Shown here: one piece after another, positions 1 through 7,047 of the stretch
Position numbering within the stretch: position 1 is the first letter of the stretch
Layout of the letters: every line of letters begins with the position of its first letter
Assembly (NCBI GenBank): GCA_934573945.1
Contig: CAKTMQ010000019.1
Span: forward strand, 1 to 20,491
Reading direction: 5' to 3'
Length of the DNA: 20,491 nucleotides
Origin: an uncultured Oscillospiraceae bacterium
GTDB lineage: Bacteria; Bacillota; Clostridia; Oscillospirales; Oscillospiraceae
Position numbers and translations under genes: made by a program
Notes under the pieces: model-generated
Told to the model about the DNA's origin: nothing
Database searches by the model: none
The model's input: only the letters and a program-made list of their open reading frames with translations

Positions 1-11
1 GCAGGACGCAC

Positions 12-46
12 TACTCTCGACAGAGAGTATAGAAGTGCGCCCTTTA
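12..46 (+). other. oriT-like sequence, MobQ/RSF1010-type nick region
   Basis: A perfect inverted repeat, TACTCTC (12-18) and GAGAGTA (23-29) with loop GACA, is followed after a few bases by AAGTGCGCCCTTTA (33-46). From memory, the transfer origins of RSF1010/R1162, pIP501 and pSK41/pGO1 share the same plan: an inverted repeat, a short spacer, then the nick core AAGTGCGCCCT. By analogy the nick would fall between G39 and C40. No relaxase gene is visible in the window, so one would have to lie to the left. The match is by eye and unsupported by alignment, but 11 consecutive core bases plus the correctly placed hairpin make chance unlikely. It suggests that the left edge belongs to a mobilisable element. 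Confidence 0.6.
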
Positions 47-58
47 GTTCCTAAAGGG
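40..58. repeat. Short perfect hairpin next to the oriT-like core
   Basis: CCCTTTAG (40-47) and CTAAAGGG (51-58) form an 8-bp stem with a 3-nt loop. On plus it is followed by ATTTTATC, a weak T-tract, so it could end transcription coming from the left. It also begins exactly at the inferred nick position and may belong to the transfer origin. On minus, downstream of the small membrane protein gene, no T-tract follows. Confidence 0.4.
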
Positions 59-87
59 ATTTTATCAGTTCGACAAACTTGAATTGT

Positions 88-297
88 TTACTGTTTCTTC
101 TTTACAACGAAACCAATAACGAACAAAATAATTGCAGGAATTACCAAAAACAAAGCATTTACTAACACCCACAAATAAAAAGGCGCAGAGTTTAGCGATG
201 TTGAGTATTGAGTATAATCAACGATGCTCTTAATAACAAATACAATCAACAGAATGAGACTCACAATGTTGCATATCATAGGTACTTTCTGTTTCAT
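88..297 (-). CDS. Small two-helix membrane protein, function unknown
   Basis: A 69-residue protein with two strongly hydrophobic stretches. The first is roughly residues 7-25 (ICNIVSLILLIVFVIKSIV) and the second roughly 40-63 (LWVLVNALFLVIPAIILFVIG); it ends in a basic VKKKQ tail. The start is placed at the internal ATG (297), not the longer reading from 318, because GAGGTG lies 6 nt upstream of it (304-309). An extended -10 element sits further up. I do not recognise a family. Small two-helix proteins like this are common in conjugative and mobilisable elements of Clostridia, which fits the oriT-like site just downstream, but that is context only. Codon use is AT-richer than in the aromatic operon to the right. 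Confidence 0.6.
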   Translation of the reverse strand: MKQKVPMICNIVSLILLIVFVIKSIVDYTQYSTSLNSAPFYLWVLVNALFLVIPAIILFVIGFVVKKKQ

Positions 298-333
298 TCT
301 AAACACCTCAATAAACACCGATTTGTCAGCCTC

Positions 334-342
334 ATTCTATCA
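334..342 (-). promoter_or_regulatory. Extended -10 promoter for the small membrane protein
   Basis: On minus the sequence reads TGATAGAAT, an extended -10 (TGn plus TAGAAT, the hexamer at 334-339). No good -35 hexamer is found 17 bp upstream. The predicted start near 327 would give a leader of about 30 nt before the ATG at 297. Confidence 0.4.
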
Positions 343-369
343 CACTCTCGGCGCATTTTCCGGCTTGCG

Positions 370-390
370 CATTGCAGCGGCAGTGCAATG
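370..390 (-). terminator. Hairpin just downstream of the AAA ATPase gene
   Basis: CATTGCA (370-376) and TGCAATG (384-390) form a 7-bp perfect stem about 10 nt beyond the ATPase stop codon. There is no clear T-tract, so it is at best a weak terminator or a transcript-end stabiliser. Confidence 0.3.
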
Positions 391-399
391 GATTGCGAG

Positions 400-1698
400 T
401 TATAGCTCGGCAATCTGCTCTACTGCATACAGCGGCAAATTCACAAGCCGGTCTTCTTTTTTGAAATCTGCCATCGAAGTGCGGACGGCGATTTCTGGTG
501 CAAACTTCTCCTGATAGGTTTTTAAGCTCTTTGCCCGGAGGTTGGTTTCAGCCTTCACCTCTACGGGAATCACTTGTTCACCTGTATCCACGATGAAGTC
601 AATTTCGCAGGACCCTCTGTCATTGGTGTAGTAATAAACGCCCAGATCCTCAATGGTTTTCAGCTGCTGGCAAACATACTGCTCCATAAGGGCACCTTTG
701 AACTCAATAAAGAGGTCGTTTCCGTCCAGCAAGGTGCGCTGGCGGAGGCCTGCCATACACCCAAGCAGCCCCACATCCACAAGGAACAGCTTGAATGCTT
801 TCAAGTCCTCATAGGCCTTCAGGGGAATTCCGGCAGCGTTTACACGGCTGATCTTGTGAACCAGTCCACAATCGGAAAGCCACAGAATCGCCGTTTCATA
901 ATCCTTGGCTCGTGCGCCTTCCCGAACGAGGCCATAGACGAACTTTTTGTTTTCTCTTGCCAACTGCGAGGGGATGCTGTTCCAAAGCATGCGGATCTTG
1001 GGAACGATCTCATTCGGTGCGTGTTTGGAAAAGTCCTGCTCATAAGCGGCAAGGATTCTCTTTTGTATCTCGCGGACCTCATTAAAATCCTTATTCTCCG
1101 CAAAGCTCTGCACCGCTTCCGGCATACCGCCCACAAAATAGTACTGCTTGAGCGCATCAATGTAGGTCTGCTTAAAGCTCGTAATCATTGGATAATCCTG
1201 CCTGCTGAGCAGCTCTGCAAAGCGCTCCTTGCCGGTAGCCGTCAAAAACTCCTTGAAAGAGAGCGGGTATAGCTTCAAAAAATCCACTTTGCCCACCGGG
1301 AAAGAAGTGCCTTCATGCAGGGCAATGCCCAGCAGAGAGCCTGCGCATACAATGTGGTACTCCGGCGCATTTTCGTAAAAGTACTTGAGAGAGCTGAGCG
1401 CTCTTGGCACTTCCTGCACCTCATCAAAAATCAGGAGGGTGTGGTCGGGATCAATTTTCCGACCGGAATACAACTCCAACCCCATAATCAAACGATCTGT
1501 ATCCAAATCAGAGTCAAACAGCTCGGCCATTCTGGAATTGGAATCGAAGTTGATATATACGGTATCGGTATAATAGAGCCTTCCGAATTCCTTCATCAGC
1601 CAGGTTTTCCCGACCTGCCGTGCGCCCTCAATAATCAGCGGCTTCCGCCGCTTGCTTTCTTTCCATTTCAGTAGCTTTTCCATTGCGATTCGGTACAT
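400..1698 (-). CDS. AAA-family ATP-binding protein with DUF4143 C-terminus
   Basis: A 432-residue protein of the AAA_14/DUF4143 family, common in bacterial and archaeal accessory regions and of unsettled function. Visible features are Walker A GARQVGKT (25-32), Walker B LLIFDEVQ (88-95), a sensor-like CAGSLLGI (~118-125), and a C-terminal PD-(D/E)XK-like segment with EIDFIV (365-370) and EVK (380-382). The last resembles a nuclease fold, although catalysis is unproven for the family. The start at 1698 (MYRIAMEK) is preferred over the extension to 1842 because a GGGGGTG SD lies about 6 nt upstream and a well-formed promoter falls inside the extension. The gene looks intact and stands alone. 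A 3' fragment of another family member lies directly upstream, so this locus has taken up such genes more than once. Confidence 0.85.
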   Translation of the reverse strand: MYRIAMEKLLKWKESKRRKPLIIEGARQVGKTWLMKEFGRLYYTDTVYINFDSNSRMAELFDSDLDTDRLIMGLELYSGRKIDPDHTLLIFDEVQEVPRALSSLKYFYENAPEYHIVCAGSLLGIALHEGTSFPVGKVDFLKLYPLSFKEFLTATGKERFAELLSRQDYPMITSFKQTYIDALKQYYFVGGMPEAVQSFAENKDFNEVREIQKRILAAYEQDFSKHAPNEIVPKIRMLWNSIPSQLARENKKFVYGLVREGARAKDYETAILWLSDCGLVHKISRVNAAGIPLKAYEDLKAFKLFLVDVGLLGCMAGLRQRTLLDGNDLFIEFKGALMEQYVCQQLKTIEDLGVYYYTNDRGSCEIDFIVDTGEQVIPVEVKAETNLRAKSLKTYQEKFAPEIAVRTSMADFKKEDRLVNLPLYAVEQIAEL

Positions 1699-1729
1699 AC
1701 TTGCACCCCCTATCTCATACCGCAAATAT

Positions 1730-1758
1730 AGTATACCACCGAATCGCAAAAAATGCAA
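1730..1758 (-). promoter_or_regulatory. Sigma-A promoter of the AAA/DUF4143 gene
   Basis: On minus, -35 TTGCAT (1753-1758) and -10 TATACT (1730-1735) are separated by exactly 17 bp. The predicted transcript starts near 1723, about 25 nt before the ATG at 1698. This placement supports the shorter start of the gene. Confidence 0.7.
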
Positions 1759-1919
1759 CGAACTTTGGACTTGAAACCGCATTTTTACAGCGAACTTATG
1801 CTGTGCTCGTACACTTTTTACAACTAACTTTGAGACAAGCACTGGATCAACAACAGATTTCAGTTTTGTAGGGAACTTTTGCCAGATTTTTCCGCTGTAT
1901 GTTCCCCATGCTGTCTTTG

Positions 1920-2433
1920 TTATTCCGCTTCTTCTTCAGCGTGAAAACCAGCCATAAATCTTTTCAGCAGGAATGCACAGAAGTACGGGAAGGTGTATAT
2001 TCTATCCTCATGCCCAATATTGTTCTTTGACAGCTTAATCCCATATCTGTTATCCGGGTGGTGATCAGAGGCAATCAATGTTTTCATTGATTTTGCCCGC
2101 CCACTTTTCGCCTTTACTTCAACAGGAATCAAGGATGCGGTTGAACGAATGAAGAAATCGGCTTCCAGTGTGGAATCCTCTTTTTTGTAATAGAACAGCT
2201 TATATCCTTGCTTGATGAGCGCTTCTCCTACCATGTTCTCATAGAGGGCTCCCTTATAAACACCCAGGTTCTTATTGGCTCTTAAATCCTCCTGCGATTC
2301 ATCATCCAGCATGGATACCAAAAGACCCGTATCCGCAAAATACAGCTTGAATGTGTCGGGCTCGTAATTACCTCCCAATGGCAGTTCCGGAAACTCCATG
2401 CAGTAACAAATGCCTGCGGACTTTTTGTCTTTC
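1920..2433 (-). pseudogene. 3' remnant of a second AAA/DUF4143 ATPase gene
   Basis: About 165 codons read as the C-terminal part of a DUF4143 ATPase: FKLYFADTGLLVSML, then GALYENMVGEALIKQGY, a PD-(D/E)XK-like stretch LEADFFIR...LIPVEVKAK, and the family-typical ending YTFPYFCAFLLKRF. The whole N-terminal ATPase domain with Walker A and B is missing. Recognisable family sequence starts at about AGICYC, just after the stop codon of the neighbouring VWA gene, and the reading frame further upstream is only a shadow of that gene. The first internal ATG (2399) has no good SD, so expression is doubtful. It is not a recent copy of the intact ATPase at 400-1698, since the two C-termini differ clearly. 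Base composition is AT-richer than in the gene it abuts, which fits a truncation by insertion or recombination near 2440. The stretch 1759-1919 between the two ATPase sequences holds no gene that I can see. Confidence 0.75.
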
Positions 2434-2445
2434 CATATACGGGTT

Positions 2446-4161
2446 TTATATCTTCTGCAGCTGCCGCTGCAGCAGGCGGGTAACGGTGTCGGCAAACCAG
2501 CCCACGGCGGGGATCCGCTCCAGCGCCTGTCCGTAAATATGATGTGCGTCGTCCAGCTCCCGGTTGCTGCCGGTAAAAATACACACGGGGTGAATGCCCT
2601 GCCGCCGCAGGCTCGTCGTCTCTTCGGCGGTATCCTCCACGCCCCGCTTGCCGCTGTAGCTGTAGCCACCCAGCAGCAGCGCGCCCACGGGAATACGCTG
2701 GTCATCGTTGGGACTGGCATCCGACAGGATCAGCAGCAGACGGTTTTCCTCCGCCGGCGTCCGCCGCATCAGCCAGCCCATGGCGCGCAGCGCCAGACCG
2801 TCACGATTCCAGCCGGCCGCCACATAGTCAAACAGCCTGTCGTTCTCCTCCGGATGGTCGTGATCCCGCAGGATGCGCAGCACCGTACAGCCGCTGACGG
2901 AACAGAAGGCCGTAACGCGCACGGGGATACGGCAGCGATCCAGACTCTCCGCGATCAGATATGCCTGGGTCGCCAGCTTTTCCTGCTGCCGGTTCTGGGA
3001 GGCGGAGCCGTCCAGAAGAATGTCCACCGTCAGGTCTCCCGGCTGGTCGTGCTGCCGGCGGACAAACACCCGCTCATCCTCCAGCGCCGCTGCGCGCCAC
3101 GCCAGATCGCCCCGCAGCTGACCCGCACGCGCCGGTGCGCCGTCCTCGTCCTGCCGCAGCAGCAGCGTATTTTGCAGCTTTTGGGTCAACTGGGCGATCG
3201 CCATACGGTTCTGTGCCAGATGCGCCTGATAGTAGGCGCGGTTTTTCTCCCGCTGCCGCCGGAAATTTTCCGCGTCCCACGCCGCTTCCGGGCTGATGTC
3301 CCGCCGGGGCGGCTCACCCTTCGTAAAGTGCAGACGGCAGTTCCGGTGCGCACCCGTACACAGGGTACGTTCCACCTCCGCCAGCTCCGACGGCGTCAGC
3401 ATGGACGTGCCGAAGCAGTCCTCCACATAGCGCCGGAGGATGGGCTCCGGCGTTTTTCCCTGCAAAAAGGACAGCAGGCGTGCGCCCTTTCCGCCGCCGG
3501 CGCCGCCGGTGCCGCTGTCGCCGCTGTCCCGCGCCAGCGCCCGCAGGGCGTTGGGACGGATGATGCGGAAGCCGCCCTTTCCTGTGAGCTGCCGTCCTGC
3601 CCATGCCGCCCACTGGCGGTCGGTGATGCTGCGCCGCGCCCGGTGGAAGAACCGGTACAGTAGCTCCTCTGTCTGCTGGACGATCTTCTGCTCGTCCCAG
3701 TCCGGGGAAAAACGCAGCGCGTCCAGCACCGCTCCCTGCCACGGATCCTCCCGCTGCGCCTGTCCCAGCACCCGCAGCGCCCACGCCCGGTGCAGGCTGT
3801 CCAGGCTCTCCTTTTCCCCGCCGGAACGGCTCTCCGTCAGCAGCTGGCGGGCGTAGTCCGCCCGCAGCGCCGCCAGCACAGGACGCCGAGCCGCCTCCCG
3901 GCCATAGAGGGCGTGTTCCAGCCCCAGCCAGAACAGATCTGTATAGAGCTCCCCCTGCGGCTGCTGCTGAAAAGCGTGCAGCATAGGCTGAAATCTCTCA
4001 AAGGCATATTCCCGGTACGCCAGACCGATCACCGTGTTGCTGTACAGCCGCGGGTCACCGGCGGCGTCCAACGAGACCAGCTCTGTCTGGATGTCATAGC
4101 GGCCGGCGCCGTTCCAGATCTGGTTCTCCGCCCGCCGGTTCTGTAATTCCTCACGATCCAT
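2446..4161 (-). CDS. VWA-domain protein paired with a MoxR-type ATPase
   Basis: A 571-residue protein with a C-terminal von Willebrand A domain (about 378-571). The metal-site motif DGSAS (384-388, the DxSxS of MIDAS) is followed by an RDG segment and LILSDAS, which supplies the later conserved aspartate. The N-terminal ~370 residues are rich in Arg and Gln with a glycine-rich linker (213-227), and I recognise no domain there. The arrangement resembles NorD/CobT/CoxE-type proteins, which act with MoxR AAA ATPases to insert metals or activate enzyme complexes; the client here is unknown. The start is the ATG at 4161, 1 nt past the stop of the ATPase gene, with GGAG in position, so the two are translationally coupled. 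No metalloenzyme gene lies alongside. The stop codon lies a few bases from the junction with the DUF4143 remnant, so loss of a further downstream gene is possible. Confidence 0.8.
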   Translation of the reverse strand: MDREELQNRRAENQIWNGAGRYDIQTELVSLDAAGDPRLYSNTVIGLAYREYAFERFQPMLHAFQQQPQGELYTDLFWLGLEHALYGREAARRPVLAALRADYARQLLTESRSGGEKESLDSLHRAWALRVLGQAQREDPWQGAVLDALRFSPDWDEQKIVQQTEELLYRFFHRARRSITDRQWAAWAGRQLTGKGGFRIIRPNALRALARDSGDSGTGGAGGGKGARLLSFLQGKTPEPILRRYVEDCFGTSMLTPSELAEVERTLCTGAHRNCRLHFTKGEPPRRDISPEAAWDAENFRRQREKNRAYYQAHLAQNRMAIAQLTQKLQNTLLLRQDEDGAPARAGQLRGDLAWRAAALEDERVFVRRQHDQPGDLTVDILLDGSASQNRQQEKLATQAYLIAESLDRCRIPVRVTAFCSVSGCTVLRILRDHDHPEENDRLFDYVAAGWNRDGLALRAMGWLMRRTPAEENRLLLILSDASPNDDQRIPVGALLLGGYSYSGKRGVEDTAEETTSLRRQGIHPVCIFTGSNRELDDAHHIYGQALERIPAVGWFADTVTRLLQRQLQKI

Positions 4162-4162
4162 G

Positions 4163-5083
4163 TCAATCTCCGAACAGCTGTCCCCGGTCGGCGTTCTGCG
4201 GGATGCGCGCCCACACGGTGTCCGCTGCCAGCTGCCGTTCAAACGGCTCGAAAGCCTTGTTGATGATGCCCAGCCGCAGCGCCTGCCCGGAGGGGATACC
4301 CTTCTCGATCAGCCGGATGGCCGCCAGCAGTCCCCGCAGATCCAGCGCCTTAGTGGAGATCTCACCGCTGTCACACTTCTGCCGCAGGTCGCGGAACAGT
4401 GCGGCGAACTGCTCTGACCACTGGGGCTTCAGGGCGGGGAAACTGCGCCGCAGCAGCTTCTGCAGATTCTCGTCGCTGATGACCGGCATATCCAGCACCA
4501 CGAAGCGGGAAACCAGCGCCTCGTTCAGCTCCCGGGTACCGGCGTAGCCGTAGTTCATGGTGCCAATAAAGCGGGTGGCCTCATCCAGCTCGATGCGCTC
4601 GTAGCCGGGCACGTCGATAACCCGGCGGTGATCCAGCGTGGCGTGGAGCACAGCCAGCGCCTCGTTCTTTGCCATATTGACCTCGTCCAGTACGCCGAAG
4701 CCGCCCATATGAGCGCAGCGGCAGATGGGGCCTTCCCGGAACACCACCTGTCCGTTCTGCAGCGTATCGGCGCCGATCAGTGCCGCCGCGTCCACGTTGA
4801 CATACATGGACACATCCCACACCGGGCGGGCAAACACCGCCGCCAGATTCTCCGCCAGCACATTTTTTCCCGTGGCCTTTGGCCCTGCCAGCAGCAGATG
4901 CTCGCCGCACAGCAGTGCGGTAGCGGCACTCTCCCAGACCTCCCTGCCGTAGTAGAGAACGTGGGGATGTGGAATACGGGCTGCTGCCTCTGGCGGTGCG
5001 GAATGCACCGCCGTGAAACGCTGTATCTCCTCCAGCAGGGCGGGATCGATGCCCTCTTCCCGTAGCTCTTTCCAAATATCCAT
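4163..5083 (-). CDS. MoxR-family AAA ATPase
   Basis: A 306-residue AAA+ ATPase. Walker A is GPKATGKN (67-74), Walker B VLDEVN (131-136), sensor 1 is in GTMNYGYAGT (174-183), and an arginine-finger candidate is R193 in ALVSRF. ELNEALVSRF and the insert before it are typical of the MoxR/NorQ/CobS branch. Such ATPases work as chaperones with a VWA partner to mature or activate metalloenzymes, and the partner gene follows 1 nt later. The ATG at 5083 is supported by AAGGAG 8 nt upstream. The Walker A ends in Asn where most P-loops have Thr or Ser; related CobS/NorQ sequences vary at this site, so this need not inactivate it. The substrate complex cannot be told from the context. Confidence 0.85.
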   Translation of the reverse strand: MDIWKELREEGIDPALLEEIQRFTAVHSAPPEAAARIPHPHVLYYGREVWESAATALLCGEHLLLAGPKATGKNVLAENLAAVFARPVWDVSMYVNVDAAALIGADTLQNGQVVFREGPICRCAHMGGFGVLDEVNMAKNEALAVLHATLDHRRVIDVPGYERIELDEATRFIGTMNYGYAGTRELNEALVSRFVVLDMPVISDENLQKLLRRSFPALKPQWSEQFAALFRDLRQKCDSGEISTKALDLRGLLAAIRLIEKGIPSGQALRLGIINKAFEPFERQLAADTVWARIPQNADRGQLFGD

Positions 5084-5120
5084 AGGTCGCGCTCCTTCCC
5101 CCGGATGGAATTTTCGCCGT

Positions 5121-5154
5121 ATTATACACCCGCTTTACGTTAAACGCACGTTAA
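5121..5154 (-). promoter_or_regulatory. Promoter of the MoxR/VWA pair with overlapping direct repeats
   Basis: On minus a perfect -10 TATAAT (5121-5126) lies about 40 nt before the ATPase ATG. No consensus -35 exists at 17 bp. Instead a direct repeat ACGTTAA (plus-strand 5137-5143 and 5148-5154, 11-bp period) covers the -35 region. A poor -35 under a helical-phase repeat suggests an activator or repressor site. Confidence 0.5.
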
Positions 5155-5183
5155 GGATTCTGTCGAAAGTCGGCTTTCCGGGC

Positions 5184-5215
5184 TTGTCAAAAACGGGCTG
5201 CACTCTTTTTGACAA
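5184..5215. repeat. Perfect 10-bp inverted repeat upstream of the MoxR gene
   Basis: TTGTCAAAAA (5184-5193) and TTTTTGACAA (5206-5215) flank a 12-bp spacer. Each arm contains TTGACA or its complement. It lies ~60 bp upstream of the -10 of the MoxR/VWA promoter and could be an operator. The rest of the 347-bp gap 5084-5430 holds only a GC-rich hairpin (5330-5336 with 5343-5349), the terminator at 5379-5414, and no convincing gene. Confidence 0.4.
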
Positions 5216-5378
5216 AATAGATTCCGCCCTGACCTGCATTTTTTTCACCCATAAATGTGCAAAAAAATACGTCCGCGCAGAATATTTTTGCCACGCATCT
5301 GCCCGCGGTAAAAAATGATTCAAACGGCTCGCCGCCATAGTGGGCGGCGCATTCCGCGAATTTTTTCCAACAGACTGC

Positions 5379-5414
5379 GAAAACCGGATCGCCCTGCGGG
5401 CGATCCGGTTTTTT
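5379..5414 (-). terminator. Strong bidirectional-looking intrinsic terminator after brnQ
   Basis: AAACCGGATCGCCC (5381-5394) and GGGCGATCCGGTTT (5398-5411) form a 14-bp perfect stem with a 3-nt loop. It is flanked by A-runs on the left and T-runs on the right, giving a T-tract on both strands. It lies 17 nt beyond the brnQ stop and should end that transcript. Confidence 0.85.
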
Positions 5415-5430
5415 ATCGGTACAATAGCCG

Positions 5431-6753
5431 TTATACTTCCTTCTCGGGTTTGTGGAACGTCCGTCCCTGATGGGAGTGGCGCAAAGCTGCCACCGCCGCT
5501 GCCGCCAGCCCAAAGGCCGCTGCCGGCAGGATCCAGGACAGTCCCAGCTCATACAGGGGCAGCTTCTCCACGAAAGCCAGACTGACGCCGTGGGCGTGCA
5601 GGGTACACAGTACGCTGGTCACCAGTGCGCCGACCACGGCGCCGCGGCTGACATAGTCGTGCACCTTGGGCATCACCAGCGAGATGAGGATCAGCACCAG
5701 CGTGGGGGGATACACTACGTCCAGCACCGGGGCGGCAATGGAGACGATTCGATCCAGACCCAGGTTGGACACCACGGCGCTGAACACGCAGATGACCACC
5801 ACAAACACCTGATAGGACACCTTGCCGCGGCACAGCTCCGCAAAGAAGGCGGCGGCAGAGCTGGTCAGTGCCACGGCGGTGGTCACGCAGGCCAGACCCA
5901 CTACCACGCCGAACAGCACCACGCCTACCTTGCCCATCAGAGCTTCCACGATAGCCATGACCAGCTGTGCCCGGCCGATGGCGCCGGTGTACTGGGTGGA
6001 AACGGTGGCGCCCAGATAGGCCAGTCCCATATAGACTGCCAGCAGCAGGGCGCCGGCCAGCAGTGCGGCGCCGCTCATGACCTTGAACTTCTTTCCCGTC
6101 TCGGTATAGCCCTTGTCGATCACGCTCTGGAGCACAATGATGCCGATGGGCAGGGCAGCCAGCGCGTCCATGGTCTGATAGCCGGCCTTGATGCCGGTCA
6201 CAGCCACATTGCTGATCTGGGGCAGCGCGGCGATCTCACCCAGCGGAGAGATGACGCCCTTCACAATGATCACCGCCAGACCCAACAGCAGCAGCGGCGT
6301 GAGGATCTTGCCCACGATGTCCACCACGGCGGACTGCTTGATACACAGTCCCAGGATCAGCGCGAAAAACAGCACGGAGAACAGCACCGCGGACACACCG
6401 GGCAGATTGGGCACGATGGCCATCTCATAGGTGGTGGCAGAGGTGCGGGGGATGGCCAGCATGGGGCCGATGCAGAGGATGATGGCGCACATCAGGATCC
6501 TGGAGGGGATCCTGCCGATCCGATCCGTCACCGCCTCACTGCTGCCGACCCGCAGCAGCGCAAACATTCCCAGCAGCGCCAGACCGATGTCCGCGAGAAA
6601 ATAGGCGGAAAACCCGGTCATCCACTGAGAGCCCGCCTCCATCCCCAGATACGGGGGAAACACCACATTACCCGCGCCGAAAAACATGGAAAACAGCGCA
6701 AAACCCACCACGATCACATCCCGGAGACCGTGTCCCTTCTTCTGTGCACACAT
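5431..6753 (-). CDS. brnQ: Branched-chain amino acid carrier, BrnQ family
   Basis: A 440-residue inner-membrane transporter of the LIVCS family, importing Leu/Ile/Val with a coupling ion (Na+ or H+). It is hydrophobic throughout, with about twelve predicted membrane segments. The N-terminal signature FFGAGN (24-29) followed by FPPYLG is diagnostic, and IPRTSATTYE (~101-110) matches the conserved family loop. Length is normal. The ATG at 6753 follows an AAAGGA SD at slightly long spacing (~10 nt). The gene is transcribed divergently from a LysR gene and ends in a strong terminator, so it is a single-gene unit. Two copies of a 13-bp palindrome in the shared upstream region suggest control by the adjacent LysR protein. 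No clear brnQ promoter hexamers stand out. Confidence 0.9.
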   Translation of the reverse strand: MCAQKKGHGLRDVIVVGFALFSMFFGAGNVVFPPYLGMEAGSQWMTGFSAYFLADIGLALLGMFALLRVGSSEAVTDRIGRIPSRILMCAIILCIGPMLAIPRTSATTYEMAIVPNLPGVSAVLFSVLFFALILGLCIKQSAVVDIVGKILTPLLLLGLAVIIVKGVISPLGEIAALPQISNVAVTGIKAGYQTMDALAALPIGIIVLQSVIDKGYTETGKKFKVMSGAALLAGALLLAVYMGLAYLGATVSTQYTGAIGRAQLVMAIVEALMGKVGVVLFGVVVGLACVTTAVALTSSAAAFFAELCRGKVSYQVFVVVICVFSAVVSNLGLDRIVSIAAPVLDVVYPPTLVLILISLVMPKVHDYVSRGAVVGALVTSVLCTLHAHGVSLAFVEKLPLYELGLSWILPAAAFGLAAAAVAALRHSHQGRTFHKPEKEV

Positions 6754-6901
6754 ATGCTACTCATTCCTTTCTCTTCCGCATCACCCTGCGGGTCATGCAA
6801 ATCCTACATATAGAGTATCATTTTTTTCATGGTCGCGGAATTGAGCGTTGTTCATCGGGTAATTAAAAAAATTCATGATGCATAAACTGACTCCGGGATT
6901 T

Positions 6902-7013
6902 ACAAGTTTCTTGTCAAATTCTTATCAAATGCGGTGTTGAAAAGCCAATCAAATTGTGATATATTGGAAAATAGTGCCATGTTTATTGTGCAATATGCAT
7001 ACAAGTCACTTGT
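6902..7013. promoter_or_regulatory. Paired ACAAG-N3-CTTGT palindromes, likely LysR operator sites
   Basis: Two identical-arm palindromes occur in the brnQ/lysR intergenic region: ACAAG TTT CTTGT (6902-6914) and ACAAG TCA CTTGT (7001-7013), 99 bp apart. The first is centred about 64 bp upstream of the predicted lysR transcript start, where LysR activator/autoregulatory sites often lie. The second is in the untranslated leader. Both arms match exactly, so a common binding protein is likely. Confidence 0.55.
6937..6965 (+). promoter_or_regulatory. Sigma-A promoter of the LysR gene
   Basis: TTGAAA (6937-6942) and TATATT (6960-6965) are separated by 17 bp. The predicted start is near 6972, giving a leader of ~75 nt before the ATG at 7048, which includes the second palindrome. 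Confidence 0.6.
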
Positions 7014-7047
7014 TAACGATTTGTCAAGAACAGAAAGTGAGGTTCCT

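Noticed and set aside
35..48. GTGCG as the 5' end of a group II intron
   Set aside because: Group II introns start with GUGYG, but no further intron domains, domain V or reverse transcriptase follow; ordinary genes begin within 50 bases. The oriT reading accounts for the sequence and its hairpin.
1865..1905. GGGAAC...GTTCCC inverted repeat after the DUF4143 remnant
   Set aside because: Arms of six bases around a loop of more than 20 bases and no T-tract; too weak to call a terminator.
2434..2720. N-terminal ~95 residues of the frame that continues into the DUF4143 remnant
   Set aside because: They are an alternative-frame reading of the VWA gene's 3' end (Trp/Arg/Pro-rich) and not a real fusion partner.
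2410..3663. 417-residue plus-strand frame opposite the VWA gene
   Set aside because: Antisense shadow in high-GC sequence with Arg/Pro/Gln-rich low-complexity composition. Other long opposite-strand frames across the aro operon were dropped for the same reason.
5452..6813. 453-residue plus-strand reading frame opposite brnQ
   Set aside because: Extreme His/Gln/Gly content is the antisense image of a GC-rich membrane protein; no start signals.
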